Source of the DNA: Glandiceps talaboti
Taxonomy: Eukaryota > Hemichordata > Enteropneusta > Spengelidae
Length of the DNA stretch: 64,000 bases
Assembly: GCF_964340395.1 (NCBI RefSeq)
Contig: NC_135562.1
Span: 19,370,626-19,434,625 of the forward strand
Reading direction: 5' to 3'
Made by a program: the position numbers and the translations under genes. Shown here one piece after another: positions 44,184-56,354 of the stretch; position 1 is the first letter of the stretch, and each line of letters begins with the position of its first letter. The notes beneath the pieces are model-generated. The model had not been told where the DNA came from. It worked only from the letters and a program-made list of their open reading frames with translations, and ran no database searches.

Positions 44184-45130
44184 TCTCCGCAGAGGGTTTT
44201 AGCATGCGTATCAGGCCCGATATCGTTTAATTTTCACCGATACGCTATCAGATTGTATAGGGTTCAGTAAATATTGTTCATCTGTCAATCGGTCAGCTGA
44301 CGCCTTTGTGGTTTCGAAAGGTTTGTACATAGTCGCTTGTAAACTGTTATTCCTTTCCTAAATGTTTTTATTCTTGTCTATGACGGTCCTAATACAGAAC
44401 AATGACGTTATTATAGAGATTGGCGATATTCTTATAAAATCGGTAGCGATGTCATACCCCCTACATACATACAACACGTGTTGTATGTGTGTAGGGGAGT
44501 ATGACATTGCTTGTTCATTTGTTCCTGTACTTTAAACTGTTAAGACAATATGAATTAATATAATTACGCTATATTAATTTGAGTAAACTCGGAAGGCTGT
44601 CCTCAGAGGCCAGTCGCTGTCAATGGTTTTATGATATTGCGTCTAGTCTGACGAGTATAAAGTTGGCGTCAGATTCACCTAGTGTCATATTGAGCGTCAT
44701 ATTCAGCTATGCCGTGCCATTTTTGTATAAAGTATAAAAGTTCGTCAAACTCATGAAGTTGGCATTCAGTGTCTACTTAATTTTCTACGAGTGACTGAGT
44801 AACAGCACCGAGTATGTCTCAACCAAAGAGCATGTGCATTCTTCAATGTCGTGAAAAGAGTTGAACAGACTAATGTGCCTTTCGATAAAGTGGCGATGTT
44901 ATCTCCGATTATCGGTTTCATGTTCAATTTTACCCTGAAAACACGTTTAGTTTGTAGTTTGACATTGTAGACTGATACATGTACATTGTATGACTACGAT
45001 TAAAGCATGGATTTTTCAATATGGGGGCCATGATGTCACAAACTATCGCGAGTTTTTTTAATCCTCCATAGGGAAGTATACTAAGTCTCGTGTATCATGA
45101 AATTTCGGACTAACACGATGTCTGTTGAAA
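44184..45130. repeat. Dispersed repeat block, copy 1 (second copy 46617-47872)
   Basis: Shares 44184-44330 with 46617-46790 (GGTCAGCTGACGCCTTTGT), 44705-45000 with 47048-47330 (GATGTTATCTCCGATTATCG) and about 45080-45130 with 47823-47872 (TTTCGGACTAACACGATGTC). The stretches between these shared blocks differ, and family C is inserted in this copy. Confidence 0.8.
44346..44510. mobile_element. Foldback repeat family C, copy 3, with its own hairpin
   Basis: The conserved part matches 8878-8975. After GCGATGTCAT the sequence folds back on itself: 44446-44477 pairs with 44478-44510, with no loop and two differences. The hairpin arm sequence (CCCCTACATACATACAACAC) is unlike that of copy 1. Confidence 0.85.
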
Positions 45131-45714
45131 GTTAACGGTGTCATTCATGTCATGGAAGTTGGAACTTAGTAAATGTGCACTGCAGTGCTGTGTCCATAGT
45201 GTACTGTAGCTGTACTCTATATGGCCCGAGAAGGTCCTGGGCGCATATATTTCCAGCGAATGATTACCATGGAAAATCGAAAGCCCAGAAAGTTAACATT
45301 AAATCACTGTGTACAATATTGTTGCACATAAATGTTACTGTGACAGTTTGGAAGTACAAGCTGTGTCTATGTGTATACAATGTGCAGAAGAATGACACAT
45401 ACAGCGTGCATGTAATTTGTAAACATTTGTAATATATATTTCGTGTACATCTGTACATGTCGTTTGGAAAAGATGCACCATCCTGGGATTTTGATGCTAG
45501 TGTTGGCGAGAACACATTATAAAAAAGTGACCGCTGGAATGACCTTGGAATGATACGATCGCGAATAGGGCAGGCGAGGCTCCAAAAACTTCCATTGGCA
45601 GCAACAAATTATACAATCGCCACCGTGGCGACAACGTTATCATTTTTTTTTTCGCCAATTATGAATTTTATTTGCATTTTGCTACTGTGGCGAGCACAAG
45701 CCCTAACTCTGCAC
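45131..45714. other. No gene supported
   Basis: Contains GCCACCGTGGCGAC-type palindromic phrases near 45619 and a T-run. The open frame at 45175-45432 lacks similarity and splice context. Confidence 0.4.
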
Positions 45715-46275
45715 TGAGCAGATTGGGCTGAAATTTAATTGGAATGCATCTAGAGATGTATGGGCAAAGTAATATTAAGCATACAATGATTCCACTAGTG
45801 ATATACAAATTAGGTGTAAAAATTTTCATTTTTGGTCAAAAACTTATATCTCAAAAAGTACTTGGTCAATGAGTCTGAAACTTGGTGAGATGTTTCTGAA
45901 AGTGTTATCCTGCAGATTTTCTTCAAACATGTTGACAAAATTGGCCCTAGCAACCATGACCACGCCTTTAGCAACAACCAAATGGCAGTATATTTTGGTT
46001 AAATACATTGTAACATCTGTTAGGCGAGTGAGTAAACATTTAAAAAATGTATGCACATATCCTTAGCAACTTGACAATGCCCATAGCAACAGCCAAGTGA
46101 TCACATATATTGCAAAGATAACAGGAATAAATAGACAAATGAATAAACATTCACTAATGTGTGGGTAATCATTCAGCAAATGAACTTCTATACCCAGCAT
46201 GGATCAGTATGTGGGAAAACATTTTTAAAAACTGTACAGTTGTGCTACAATGCCATTGGCACTATTTTTTACTAA
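45715..46275 (+). repeat. Family A, 3' part
   Basis: From GAGCAGATTGGGCTGAAATT to the 3' terminus ACAGTTGTGCTACAATGCCA, with internal subunits partly deleted. Confidence 0.8.
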
Positions 46276-46288
46276 TTTTCATCCACAG

Positions 46289-46625
46289 ATTCAGCTTTTT
46301 TGAAGATTGTGGTAAAATTTTATGAAGAAACAAGGCACATGTCTATGGCAGATGTGAATAGAGATGTTTTGGCTGGCATTTTTAATGCAAATGTAAGTTA
46401 CACTCTTTTCACTCAGAGTTGGAACGATGAACTTCAAGTAAATATTCATCCATTCCACTCGAGTAACTTATCAAAACATTGTGATGTAAATCTTCATGAG
46501 TTGGTCAATGAAACTCCTCTAAATATTCCTGCCTCAAAGGTCGCTGACACAATACGGCTACTTCCCGTAGACACTTCAGCGACATCAATACAGTTCATTA
46601 ACCAAATCATATCAATGTTTTCTGC
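46289..46625 (+). CDS. Exon-like ORF, unrecognised
   Basis: Acceptor CATCCACAG (46288) is followed by an open frame: SAFLKIVVKFYEETRHMSMA, DVNRDVLAGIFNAN, then on to LNIPASKVADTIRLLP and INQIISMFSAEG, where it enters the repeat block at about 46617. A donor-like AAT/GTAAGT at 46392 could end the exon earlier, in phase 0. Composition looks like a real protein, but no family is recognised. Its phase does not join directly to the exon at 49661, so at least one exon would be missing if they belong together. Confidence 0.4.
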
Positions 46626-47872
46626 AGAGGGTTCTAGGGTATTGAGCCTGATACAATGTATCCTTTACTTTTCACCGATATGCAATCAGTTGTCCCGATG
46701 CGCTATCAGATTGCATAGGGTGTGGTAAATATTGCAAGTTGACATTGTTCATCTGTCAGTCGGTCAGCTGACGCCTTTGTTGTTTCGCAACGTTTGTATT
46801 GATCCTTCACACATAAGCTGCAAGTAAAACTAAAGTGTCTAATTACTTCAAACGACTAGTCAACCCTCTACCACAACCAGACAGATTTCATTAAAGTTTG
46901 TCGTCAGTATTGTTTTCGATAGGAATAAAATGCGTATATCTGCTAATGGTACAACAGCTTTCGGTAAATCAAAGGAAAAACCGGCCCATCCGTAACGTCG
47001 GTTTGACAGTAGAACTGCCAGATTTTGACAACTACAAAATCAAATGATGCCGTGCCATTTTGGTATAAAGTATAAACGTTCGACAAACTCATGAAGTTGG
47101 CATTCAGTGTCTAGTTAATTTTCTACGAGTGACTGAGTAACACCGAGTATGTCTCAACCCAAGAACATGTGCATTCTTCAATGTCGTGAAAAGAGTTGAA
47201 CAGCCTAATGTGCCTTTCGATAAAGTGGCGATGTTATCTCCGATTATCAGTTTCATGTTCAATTTTACCCTGAAAACACGTTTAGTTTGTAGTTGGACAT
47301 AGTAGACTGATACATGTACATCGTATGTATTCAGTTATTCATAGCTCGAAATTTCGTCACGTAAATGACGTTTTCATTCAAAATTTTGAAGAAAAAAATT
47401 ATTTTAGGTGACATAAATCTAGTAACATCAAACCATACAATAACTAGGACAAACTTTAGTTTTTAATTTATTTTTCTGGATATGTCTGAATTAGACTGAC
47501 GAATGCTGCAACTCAATCTTACACAATCAATGTACCAGCTTGATGAAACGGCTACTTAGGGGGTAGGACAGCGGTTTCTCCGTTAATCTTAGCATGCAAA
47601 CGTGGTTTTGAAACCAACATTTTGCATAGTGTCAATTGTCTTTAAGATGTTTTGTGACATATTATGGGAACTGTTGTTAATTTTTTCTCGTCTACATCAG
47701 ACATTTAGATGTCATTCAAAACATATACTTTAGTGTCAACACCCCTGGAAAATTGCCAAAATCAATATCAAAACCCCTGGAAAGTCCTGGAATTTTGTTT
47801 TGCTTTAAGTGTACAAACCCTGATACTAAGTCTCGTGTATCACAAAATTTCGGACTAACACGATGTCTGCCG
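46617..47872. repeat. Dispersed repeat block, copy 2
   Basis: See 44184-45130. This copy has unrelated sequence between its shared blocks (46791-47047 and 47331-47822). Confidence 0.75.
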
Positions 47873-48520
47873 GGAGCTGTACACAAACTTTGGACTTTCC
47901 TTTGGCCACATGTACATGTACTACTTGTTTGATATTACGATGTACTTTGATTTTATAAGATTCATTAAGTTACTCAGGAATATAATTATTTTGTTATGTA
48001 AATTGATGCTAATTTATGCTAACGAGTTGATATCCTATCAACAAATCCTGGGGAGAACACTGCATATAGTATTCAGAGCAAAGCTGTGTGTAGCTTAGCA
48101 ACAGGATTTGTAATTCTTAGTCAAATTCCAAAAATGTTCCTAATTTACTAAAAAAATAGCGACAGTGGCGACACAGCTTCAGACTTAAGAGTGGCACTGA
48201 ATGCAATATATCAACCGGGTCCGGTGAAATGTGGTAGCCCGTCAGGCTAGTGGGTTGGAAAAATACCTAGGCCGGGCATGAAAACCACTAGCCTTTGAGC
48301 TCAGGCTAGTGGAATTGCTCACCCCTGAGCACTGAAAATCAGATCATGGTCAAGAACAGTGATTGTGACACTGACCACTCAGTTGATATTTCAATTTTTT
48401 AGATCAAGTTAATGAGACTGACAGAACGTCAGTGTACATGTACATTAACAGTCGCAACTAATCAAGCAGTTAGTTATCATGGTGTAGGAACACTACAAGG
48501 TAGTGAGCATAATGTTTAAC
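47873..48520. other. No gene seen
   Basis: AT-rich. Contains GGCTAGTGG phrases near 48244-48310 in a mildly palindromic arrangement. Confidence 0.4.
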
Positions 48521-48524
48521 AACC

Positions 48525-48735
48525 ATCAGCAAGTAAGCCACCAGCCAGTCAGTGTAATGTACAGCTACCAGCCAGTCAGTGTAATGTACAACCATCAGCC
48601 AGTCAGTGTAATGTTCAGCCACCAGCCAGTCAGTGTAATGCACAACCATCAGGTAGTCAGTGTAATGTACAGCCATCAGCTAGTCAGTGTAATTTACAGC
48701 CATCAGCTAGTCAGTGTAATATACAGCCATCAGAT
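48525..48735. repeat. 27-bp minisatellite
   Basis: About eight units of CAGCCATCAGCTAGTCAGTG plus TAATGTA. Since 27 is a multiple of three, both strands show open repeat frames (HQPVSVMYS on plus). Confidence 0.9.
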
Positions 48736-48844
48736 CACCAGTATGTCTGACTTTCAGTCATTTTGTTATGATTTTGTCTGTATCTTGAGCCACTGCTTTG
48801 ACATGACTGGGGTGGTTTCTAGCAAACACTGTTTCATGACTTTC

Positions 48845-49185
48845 ATATATACACATCAATTTTTTTTGGTGATATAATCCAAATATGGCCGCCTGCCAGC
48901 CATTATCTTATGATTTGTTCATGTCCATAGCTATAATTTGCACATGACTTGACTGGTTGCATTCAAAGCTGGTATGAAGACCTTGTCCCATGACATACAT
49001 ATGCACTTCAATTTTTTTCATGATACGATCCAATATGGTGGCCTGACAGCCATTTTCTTACGATTTTTCATATCCATAGCCATTACTCTGACATGTGATC
49101 GATTGTTACATTGATCAACAGCTCCGTAAAAATGGTTGAAACTGTGTGGACTGTGTCATTTACAATGACTTGTTACACGGTACTC
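48845..49185 (+). repeat. Family B, partial copy
   Basis: CCAATATGGTGGCCTGACAG and GCCATTTTCTTACGATTTTT phrases in family order, ending with the family tail (TCATTTACAATGACTTGTT). Confidence 0.8.
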
Positions 49186-49216
49186 CATAGATTAGAAATA
49201 TAGAGGGTTAACTTAA

Positions 49217-49366
49217 AGTGTATGTAAATAGGTTTACAATTTTTCCGACTTTTTGCCTGCAAATGACGTAGTTTTCATAGGTGATTAAAGATTTGTGTGA
49301 CATTTTTGACAAAAGTACGATATTAATTATCGTATCTGAAACTTTGGAAACCTATTTACATACACT
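49217..49366. mobile_element. 150-bp MITE with 19-bp perfect TIRs and TTAA flanks
   Basis: AGTGTATGTAAATAGGTTT at the left and its exact reverse complement at the right; TTAA directly outside both ends (49213-49216 and 49367-49370). TTAA duplications are typical of piggyBac and Kolobok elements. No ORF. Confidence 0.8.
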
Positions 49367-49660
49367 TTAATACTATGAAACTTTTAGCTGTGATACTCTA
49401 TTTTACCAATGTATTCCCCTTAAGCGAACCACTTTTTGGTCAAAACATTTCGAACAAATAAGAATTATGTATGGCATAGGGAATAGGCATTGATTGTCCT
49501 CAATAGCTACAGCACAATTGAATATTTGTTGAGTTGTGTTTTATAGATGGTGAATAATGCAACAGTTACTGAATATAAGGGTGCAATATAATTCAAGAAA
49601 ACATTTTCTGAATGCCAATGATCTTTACTTCTTTGTTTTGTTTATCCATTAAGTTTTCAG

Positions 49661-52402
49661 AAATTCCTGAACATTTGCTTGTAGTTAGCCTAATCTTGAC
49701 ATGGCTGGATATATGTATGATGCCAGAATTGCTGGAAATACAAATTGATACGTTTATATCCAGGGTTATGTCCTTTGTATGCGCTGATGAAGGAAACCTA
49801 CATCACATGGGCTTTGCAATAAAGTAAGTCAGATCCTTTCAAACTTGGAAAGATGTGACTATTCACTGTATCTTCATTTCCCAGTCTTATGAAAACCTAA
49901 AAAAAAAAAAAAAGGTTTTGTCCAACATTTCAATTCACAACATCTTTCAAATCTTTCAATCTGGCATATTTAATTACATGTATAACATGCTGTATATTTT
50001 TACTTGATGTAAAGGAAAGGCTCTCTACACTCCTTGAACAAAATGTGTTATGAATATTAATTCTCAATATTGACATTTATTATTTTTCATATTTGTTTTG
50101 CTGACCAAAGACACATCATGAGTCTATCAATGTGATTGTCCTTGTATGACCTACATTTGTAAATGTGTCTGTTGAAAACGATATCATGAAATACCTGTCT
50201 GTGACTATAATAACATAACATGAAGTTGCATATTACATCATAGTAGACTTGAATCTATTTCTTTCAATTGTGATCCAGTAAAATATAGTATGCATCATCT
50301 GTAATGGTATGTAAGTAGCATTTACACATAGTGTTAACATGTTTGAATCTGTCTTTTTTTCAGCATGGGAAGGGCTACAAATAGATATTTTGAAATGTGT
50401 GGCAAGAGGATTGCTTCTGAAACTGACGTGGAACTATTAATTCACCGTAAAGTTCCTATGTCTGAGCTAGGCTTGAAGAAATCATACAAAATGTTGATCA
50501 TGTGTGAGGTATGGTTTGTTTTTTGCATTGAGGCTGACTAAAAATTTTGAATTCTGTAAAAGAATTAAAAAAATCACAACAAGGTGAAAATTCCCCAATT
50601 AAACGAGACTTATCTGTAAGTGGAATTCTACCGAGTGATGTAAGTCAGCAAGGGATTACATGAGATTGCACAAATCTCCCAGAAGTCAGTCTTGAATGTT
50701 CAGCGAGTGAATATATTTACACATCCCGATGACAAGTGTGTAGTCAGCAATATATATTACAGTCCTCCCAATGACAATTTATGGGTAGGATATACAATTG
50801 ACAGGGTTGGGCATGTAATCCCTTGCTGACTTGCATCACTCGGTAGAATTCCAATCAAATCGCAACTTACAGGTAAGTCTTGTTTAATTCGGGAATTCTA
50901 CCTCATAATGACGTCATCAGGGACTACATGACATTTGAAAGCAATGTGTTTACGAGTTGTAAGACAAAATACCCACTCTGACACACAATTTATAACAACC
51001 CATGTCTACAATTGTTACAACAAATTACTGTATACAAGTAACAATTCATACAAGCAATTCATTGCTAGTCTGGACTCGATGTCCATACATTCTTTCACTT
51101 ATGTTTAACACTGAATGTTCATTGTTGATAACAGTCCTTTGGCAAAACTATCCTGTGTCTGGACAGGCTAATTATAGTACTTAGCAAATGTTGATGGTCT
51201 GCACCAGCCAGCTCTGTTCATGATAATTTCAAGAGGCACACCTCTTATCTTTGCTGCAGAAGTTGGTGCTGATCTTGTACTATGTGCAGAGAACTTGGTA
51301 ATGTCAATACCTGCTCTAGACAATACTGTCTTTACCCATCTTGCTAAAATATCCTTAGATACTACATTGTATGGCTTTACATAGCTGAATAATAACTGAG
51401 TTTTCTCATGTCTCAAAGGTTTTGTGTGGAGTAAGTACTCTCGCAATACAAACACTACACATAAATGCCTATCTGGCGGAAAAGCTGATAACTCTAACTC
51501 TGACTTGTGTACACCAAGTCTTGTTGTTTTCAACACTTTATCAATAACAAACTTGTAACTTGGTTTACCAACTATCATATTATTTAAATTCAGACAATGG
51601 ATGGACCTTTGACCTGATAAGATTGCTATCATTGTCACTAACTGTAAAGTAAGAGTTAACAGTCAAACTTGTTTGACAGACTGTATTTTCCTAAAATTTT
51701 CTGAGTTTACTCATAAATTTGGAATTTTTCGGGCTCTTTTCCGAAATTTTTCAGGAGCTTGAGCGTGTGTATGACTTCTCTAGCGGGTAGTAATTGCACA
51801 CTGACTTCTGGGAGATTTGTGCAATCTCATGCAGATGACGTCATTATGAGGTAGAATTGATACTATCAAGTATTTCTGTTCCAAAAAAATTCTCTTGCAG
51901 GAATGATTTGTTCTAACTTGAAGCATATTGTAAACTTTTAGAACATTATTTATTGGAGCCACTTATTATCTGACTCTTTGGAACTGGGAGTCTGGTACTG
52001 AAATTGAAGTTTTGAACAAAATGCTAATGCATCAACACTTTTTTTAATTTCTAGAACAAAGTCAGTACAACTAGAATAGACTTCGCATACCCTCAAATGG
52101 TTTGCCAGTTTTCATCAGCTGCCAAAGATTCACCATTTGAGACAGACGACCATTATATTACATATGGAGTATCTATGGTTGGTATTTCTTCTATACTTCT
52201 GACAAGAGCACATGTTTGTAAGGAAATGCTAGAGAGGAAAGAGAAGTGTCTTATGGAGGAACCAGTATTTGCTGAGTCTCATTTGTTTCATAGAATGTGT
52301 AAGCATGACGATGTTGATGCTTTCGATCTTATCCCATTAATAACTGTGTACCTGGCAATTAAGAGTGTGTATCTACTTGATAAGAAAGTAAACGAACAAT
52401 AG
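49661..52402 (+). CDS. Last three exons of an unrecognised gene, intact frame
   Basis: Exons 49661-49823, 50364-50508 and 52055-52402 have good splice sites (TTTTCAG, AA/GTAAGT, TTTTTTTCAG, GAG/GTATGG, TTTCTAG) and phases that fit exactly (2 then 0). They give about 218 codons to TAG at 52400-52402. The peptide includes IPEHLLVVSLILTWLDICMM, CADEGNLHHMGFAINMG, TDVELLIHRKVPMSELGLKK and FETDDHYITYGVSMVGISSI. It is mixed alpha-helical in look, without an obvious signal or zinc finger. No stop or frameshift was found, unlike most coding remnants here. The family is not recognised. The second intron contains a DIRS-like fragment on the opposite strand. Upstream exons lie before 49661, possibly including 46289-46625. 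Confidence 0.65.
50600..51865 (-). mobile_element. DIRS-like tyrosine-recombinase retroelement fragment
   Basis: The left end (50659-50690, GATTGCACAAATCTCCCAGA) recurs inverted near the right end (51797-51829), so the fragment has terminal inverted repeats. An internal block at 50804-50931 contains the reverse complement of the left outer sequence (GAGTGATGTAAGTCAGCAAG at 50634-50653) and of the right outer sequence (CATAATGACGTCAT). DIRS elements carry such an internal complementary region. Only the recombinase gene remains; reverse transcriptase and RNase H are absent, so it is an internally deleted copy. Confidence 0.7.
51168..51638 (-). CDS. Tyrosine recombinase (DIRS/Crypton type), partial
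   Basis: The minus-strand frame encodes a C-terminal recombinase core: SGQRSIHCLNL with the first catalytic Arg, LELSAFPPDRHLCVVFVLRE, QLLFSYVKPYNVVSKD, the HSTR box (SAHSTRSAPTSAAKI) with His and second Arg, GWCRPSTFAKYY with Trp and the nucleophile Tyr. In DIRS elements this enzyme inserts circular DNA without target cutting, so no target duplication is expected. About 156 residues remain with no internal stop. The N-terminal part is lost or outside the fragment. Confidence 0.85.
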   Translation of the reverse strand: MTMIAILSGQRSIHCLNLNNMIVGKPSYKFVIDKVLKTTRLGVHKSELELSAFPPDRHLCVVFVLREYLLHTKPLRHEKTQLLFSYVKPYNVVSKDILARWVKTVLSRAGIDITKFSAHSTRSAPTSAAKIRGVPLEIIMNRAGWCRPSTFAKYYN

Positions 52403-54107
52403 ACTCGCATATTAATAATGTAAATTTAGTACCGCCCTGTAAGGCAGTGGTAACTCATTAACAGCTTAAATTATGTAGATTCATCATCTATCAAGGTTTT
52501 GCTATATTTAGAAACAAACAGAGCTCGATGGCTGTGTATAAAGTTGAGAAATTAAAAACAAAGCTTTCAAACTCAATTGAGTCTGAAAGGGTGATGGCAC
52601 AAAACGAGATCTTGTGACATCATAACCAAGATAGATAGATAGCATCTTTCAATCACAGTGAACAAGGACTCAGTGGAGTCTGAAAGCTTTGTAAGTTCTC
52701 AACTTTATCTGGTGACATCAAGTAAAGTTTGTGTCCATTATTAGCTTCAGTGATACAAAGTTATTTTTGAGTCACATATTACTTGTACAGACTGACTTGC
52801 TTCGAATTTGGTGCCTATCACTTATATTGTGAACAAACTACCTAAGTTCCATATTAATGATTTAATTGCTTTAAAATCAAATGCAGTACATGTCATTGTT
52901 TTCTTGTTTTAGATTGAAATGGGAAAGTACTTATATGAATTATGTGAGGGGTAATGTACAGAAAATGAAATTAGAAAATGTGTTTATATGTGTGTGTGTG
53001 TTAAAGTATGGCGTTAGGATATTCGATTGGTGTAAGTTTGTTAAAATAATGATACATACATAAAACTGTATTTGACAAGTTATTTTGAAAGTAAATATTT
53101 TAAATATTTTGTGTATTTTTGTAGGTGTGTATGGCCTAGATTAATGTAAAGATAAATGTAAGGGAACACTTGCCTATTTTGCTGGTTTCCAGTGAAAGAC
53201 TTTTTGTCTTTGTTAGTTTTTTTTCTGTAATGACTTATTGGGAAATAATATCAATATCAAGACATAGTCCCCTAAAAGGATGTTGTAGTAGCAATGAGTG
53301 AATTTTTGTTGCTATTAGTGAAAGGTGTGATGTACAATTTGAACATGAAATAAAGATATAGATTGAAATGGTAGAGTACTTATATGAATTATGTGAGGAG
53401 TAATGTACAGAAAATGTGTTTATATATGTGTGTTAAAGAATGGAGTAAGGATATTCGATTGGTGTAAGTTTGTTAAAATAATGATACATACATAAAACTC
53501 TTTCTTTTCGAAAAATGCACTTTCCTCTTCTCGAAAATAGCATGTTCTTGTATAAATGGCCAACATGAAAGTTAGATGTTAATAATAATGCGAAAGATAT
53601 GTCGTTTATATTATCGAAAACGAAATGAGTCACATGCGATTGTTCAATTTCTTCCCCACACAATATGATAGTGTGTATATGTATATATGTGTGTGTGATG
53701 TATATATATGTGTGTCTGTGTGTCAATACTGTTTTATTGCGTGTTTCCATAACAAAAAAGGGTTTGTGATAAATACTACCTTATTTTTACACACCTGGAA
53801 CCGTATATAAATATTATGTATAAGAGTGTCGTATATAAATATTGTCAGTTGTACCTTGCGGACACAGATTACAAATGACTATAATCAGATGACCTGATAT
53901 TCACAATGAATATACTCGTTGGACACAAAATTCCTCAATGAATATACTAAACATACGCGAATTTATGAATGAATTCGTGATTCAAGTGATCTTTTGGTAA
54001 AAAAATTCTGATTTAGTAATTTTGTTGCTTTAGCAGTGGACAAATTAAAAATTACCGGACTAATCATGCTATTTCAACCATCAGTGGCAGCTCTTCGTAA
54101 CCAATGA
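52403..54107. other. 3' flank with a direct duplication
   Basis: Segments 52910-53070 and 53360-53500 are near copies (TTGAAATGGGAAAGTACTTA; ATTCGATTGGTGTAAGTTTG). AATAAA at 53348-53353 could be a poly(A) signal of the upstream gene. TG-like repeats occur near 53680-53730. No other gene seen. Confidence 0.6.
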
Positions 54108-54630
54108 GGTGCATATTCATTGTTGTCATGATACGATCCAATATGGCTGCCTAGCAGCCATTTTGTTTGCGAATTTTCCATGTCCAAAGCCATAAAGACA
54201 TGCTTGAACAGATCTCATTCAAAGTTGCTAATAGGACAGTGTTATATGACATTTGCATATTCATTGTTGTCGTCATACAATCCGATATGGCTGCAAAGCA
54301 GCCATTTTGTTTGTGAATTTTCCATGTCCAAAGCCATAACTCAGACATGCTTGAACAGATCTCATTCAAAGTTGGTATTAGCACAATGTTCGATGACATA
54401 CATGTGCATATCCATTTTTGTTGTGATACAATCCGATATGGCTGCCTGACAGCCATTTTATTGGCGCAGTTTTCATGTCCAAAGCCATAACTCAGACATG
54501 CTTGAACAGAGTAGTGATATCAAAAACAACCATATGAGGCCAAACAACATTAACCAGGTTTGAAAATGACAACATAAACTGCCAGTTCCTTAAAACCCAA
54601 TCATAGTGGGAACTATGTCATTTTCAATGA
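54108..54630 (+). repeat. Family B, partial copy with three units
   Basis: CCAATATGGCTGCCTAGCAG, GCCATTTTGTTTGCGAATTT and TCCAAAGCCATAA recur at about 150-bp spacing. The copy runs directly into family A. Confidence 0.85.
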
Positions 54631-55292
54631 CTTGTTGGTTAAAAATCTATAATTCCAAAACTACTGAGTAGATTGGGCTGAAATTTAATGGGAATGCATC
54701 TAGGGATGTATTGACATAGAAATATTAAGCATACAATGATTCCCATGAGTGATATCAAATTAGATGTAAAAATGCTCATTTTTGGTCAAAAACTTATATC
54801 TCAAAAAGTACTTGGTTACCAAGTCTGAAACTTGGGGAGATGTTTCTGAAAGTGTTATTCTGCAGATTTTCTTCAAAACATTTTGACAAAATTGGCCCTA
54901 GCAACCATGACCATGCCCTTAGCAAAAATCAAATGCCAGTATATTTTGGTCAAATAACAACATCGTCTGGTAGGCAAGTGAGTAAACATTCAAAAAATGT
55001 ATGAAAATACCCTAGCAACCATGACCACGCCCATAGCAACAGCCAAACAGTCGTGTATTTCACAAAGATAATATCAGGAATTCATACACATGTGAACAAA
55101 AACATACAAAAATGTATGAAAATATATCTAACAACATGACCACGCCCATAGCAACAGCCAAATGATAGCATATATCGTAAAGATAGCAACATGTTTGGAT
55201 AAGCAACTGGATAGTCATTCAGCAAATGAACACCTATTGTTAGCATGGACTTAAAAACTGTACAGTTGTGCTACAACGCTATTGGCGGTATT
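54630..55292 (+). repeat. Family A, 3' two thirds
   Basis: Core to the 3' terminus (ACAGTTGTGCTACAACGCTA near 55261). Confidence 0.85.
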
Positions 55293-55410
55293 TTTAGAGT
55301 AATCTATCATATCAATACCACTTCGTCATCAAAAACTTAAACAAAAAGAAACACAAAAATGATGTTGCAATGTATCATGATTCCACGTCAGTATCCGACA
55401 CACACACACA

Positions 55411-55455
<45 letters not shown>

Positions 55456-55830
55456 ACAAGACGGCAGAACTTCAGTGATGAGTGATAACTTCAATAGTGG
55501 TTGAGGTGATTGGTTGAAACTCTTAGTGTTTGTTAACAAATCTTTCTTTATACCGTCTTCTATTCATTTAGACATGCAAAATTATTGCCGATATACCTTG
55601 ATAAAGAATTTTTATTCGAAACGTCGGATTTTACATCCATTTATACGGACTGACTTACAAGTTCCATATGGAACATAACAGCAAAGAAACGGAATAACAG
55701 AACATGGAACACATTGTAACAGTCGAGTGACCACATTCTACGTTAGTTTCTGGTGAGTGAGGATCATTCTATATTGGCACTCACGAAAGTTAAAGTTAAA
55801 CTATATTGTAGGAGATTATTCCTTTGTTTA

Positions 55831-55893
<63 letters not shown>

Positions 55894-56274
55894 CCACGTG
55901 TGTGTATGTGTGTGCCTGTCTGTGTCTGTGTGTGTGTGTCTGTGTTGTGCGTGATCGATCGATTGCGCAGCGCTTGTGGATCCATCGTTGGCGCGACTAT
56001 CGATCCATCGCACAGCACAACTGGTGGATAGGAAACAAAGGACTGACAATGAGCGACAAATGGCTAGTTAAATCAAATTACTCGATCAAGACCGTATTTA
56101 AGGTGTGACAAGTCTTGAATATATATGGTTAATAAATACTTGGGGGGGGGGGGGTAATGATATGGGAAGAGGCCGGTGGATCGATACTGTAACTACACAA
56201 TAATTTAATTAACGATCCCTCTACCATGAGGTTCAAAAACATTATGATTCTTTCCTCAGTCGCGTGGTTTTATT
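55293..56274. other. No gene; microsatellites
   Basis: CA run 55398-55453, TA run 55833-55889, TG-rich stretch 55900-55950 and a G run near 56143. The open frames here are microsatellite by-products. Confidence 0.7.
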
Positions 56275-56320
56275 AGCACAACTGAACTGAGGTTCAGTAG
56301 TGCTATAGGGATCGCCCGGC

Positions 56321-56354
<34 letters not shown>

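Noticed and set aside
48470-48877. HQPVSVMYS and HYTDWLV repeat ORFs
   Set aside because: The 27-bp unit is divisible by three, so both strands stay open by construction; there is no gene context.
55753-56108. IYIYIY/VCVCVC frames
   Set aside because: They are by-products of TA and TG microsatellites.
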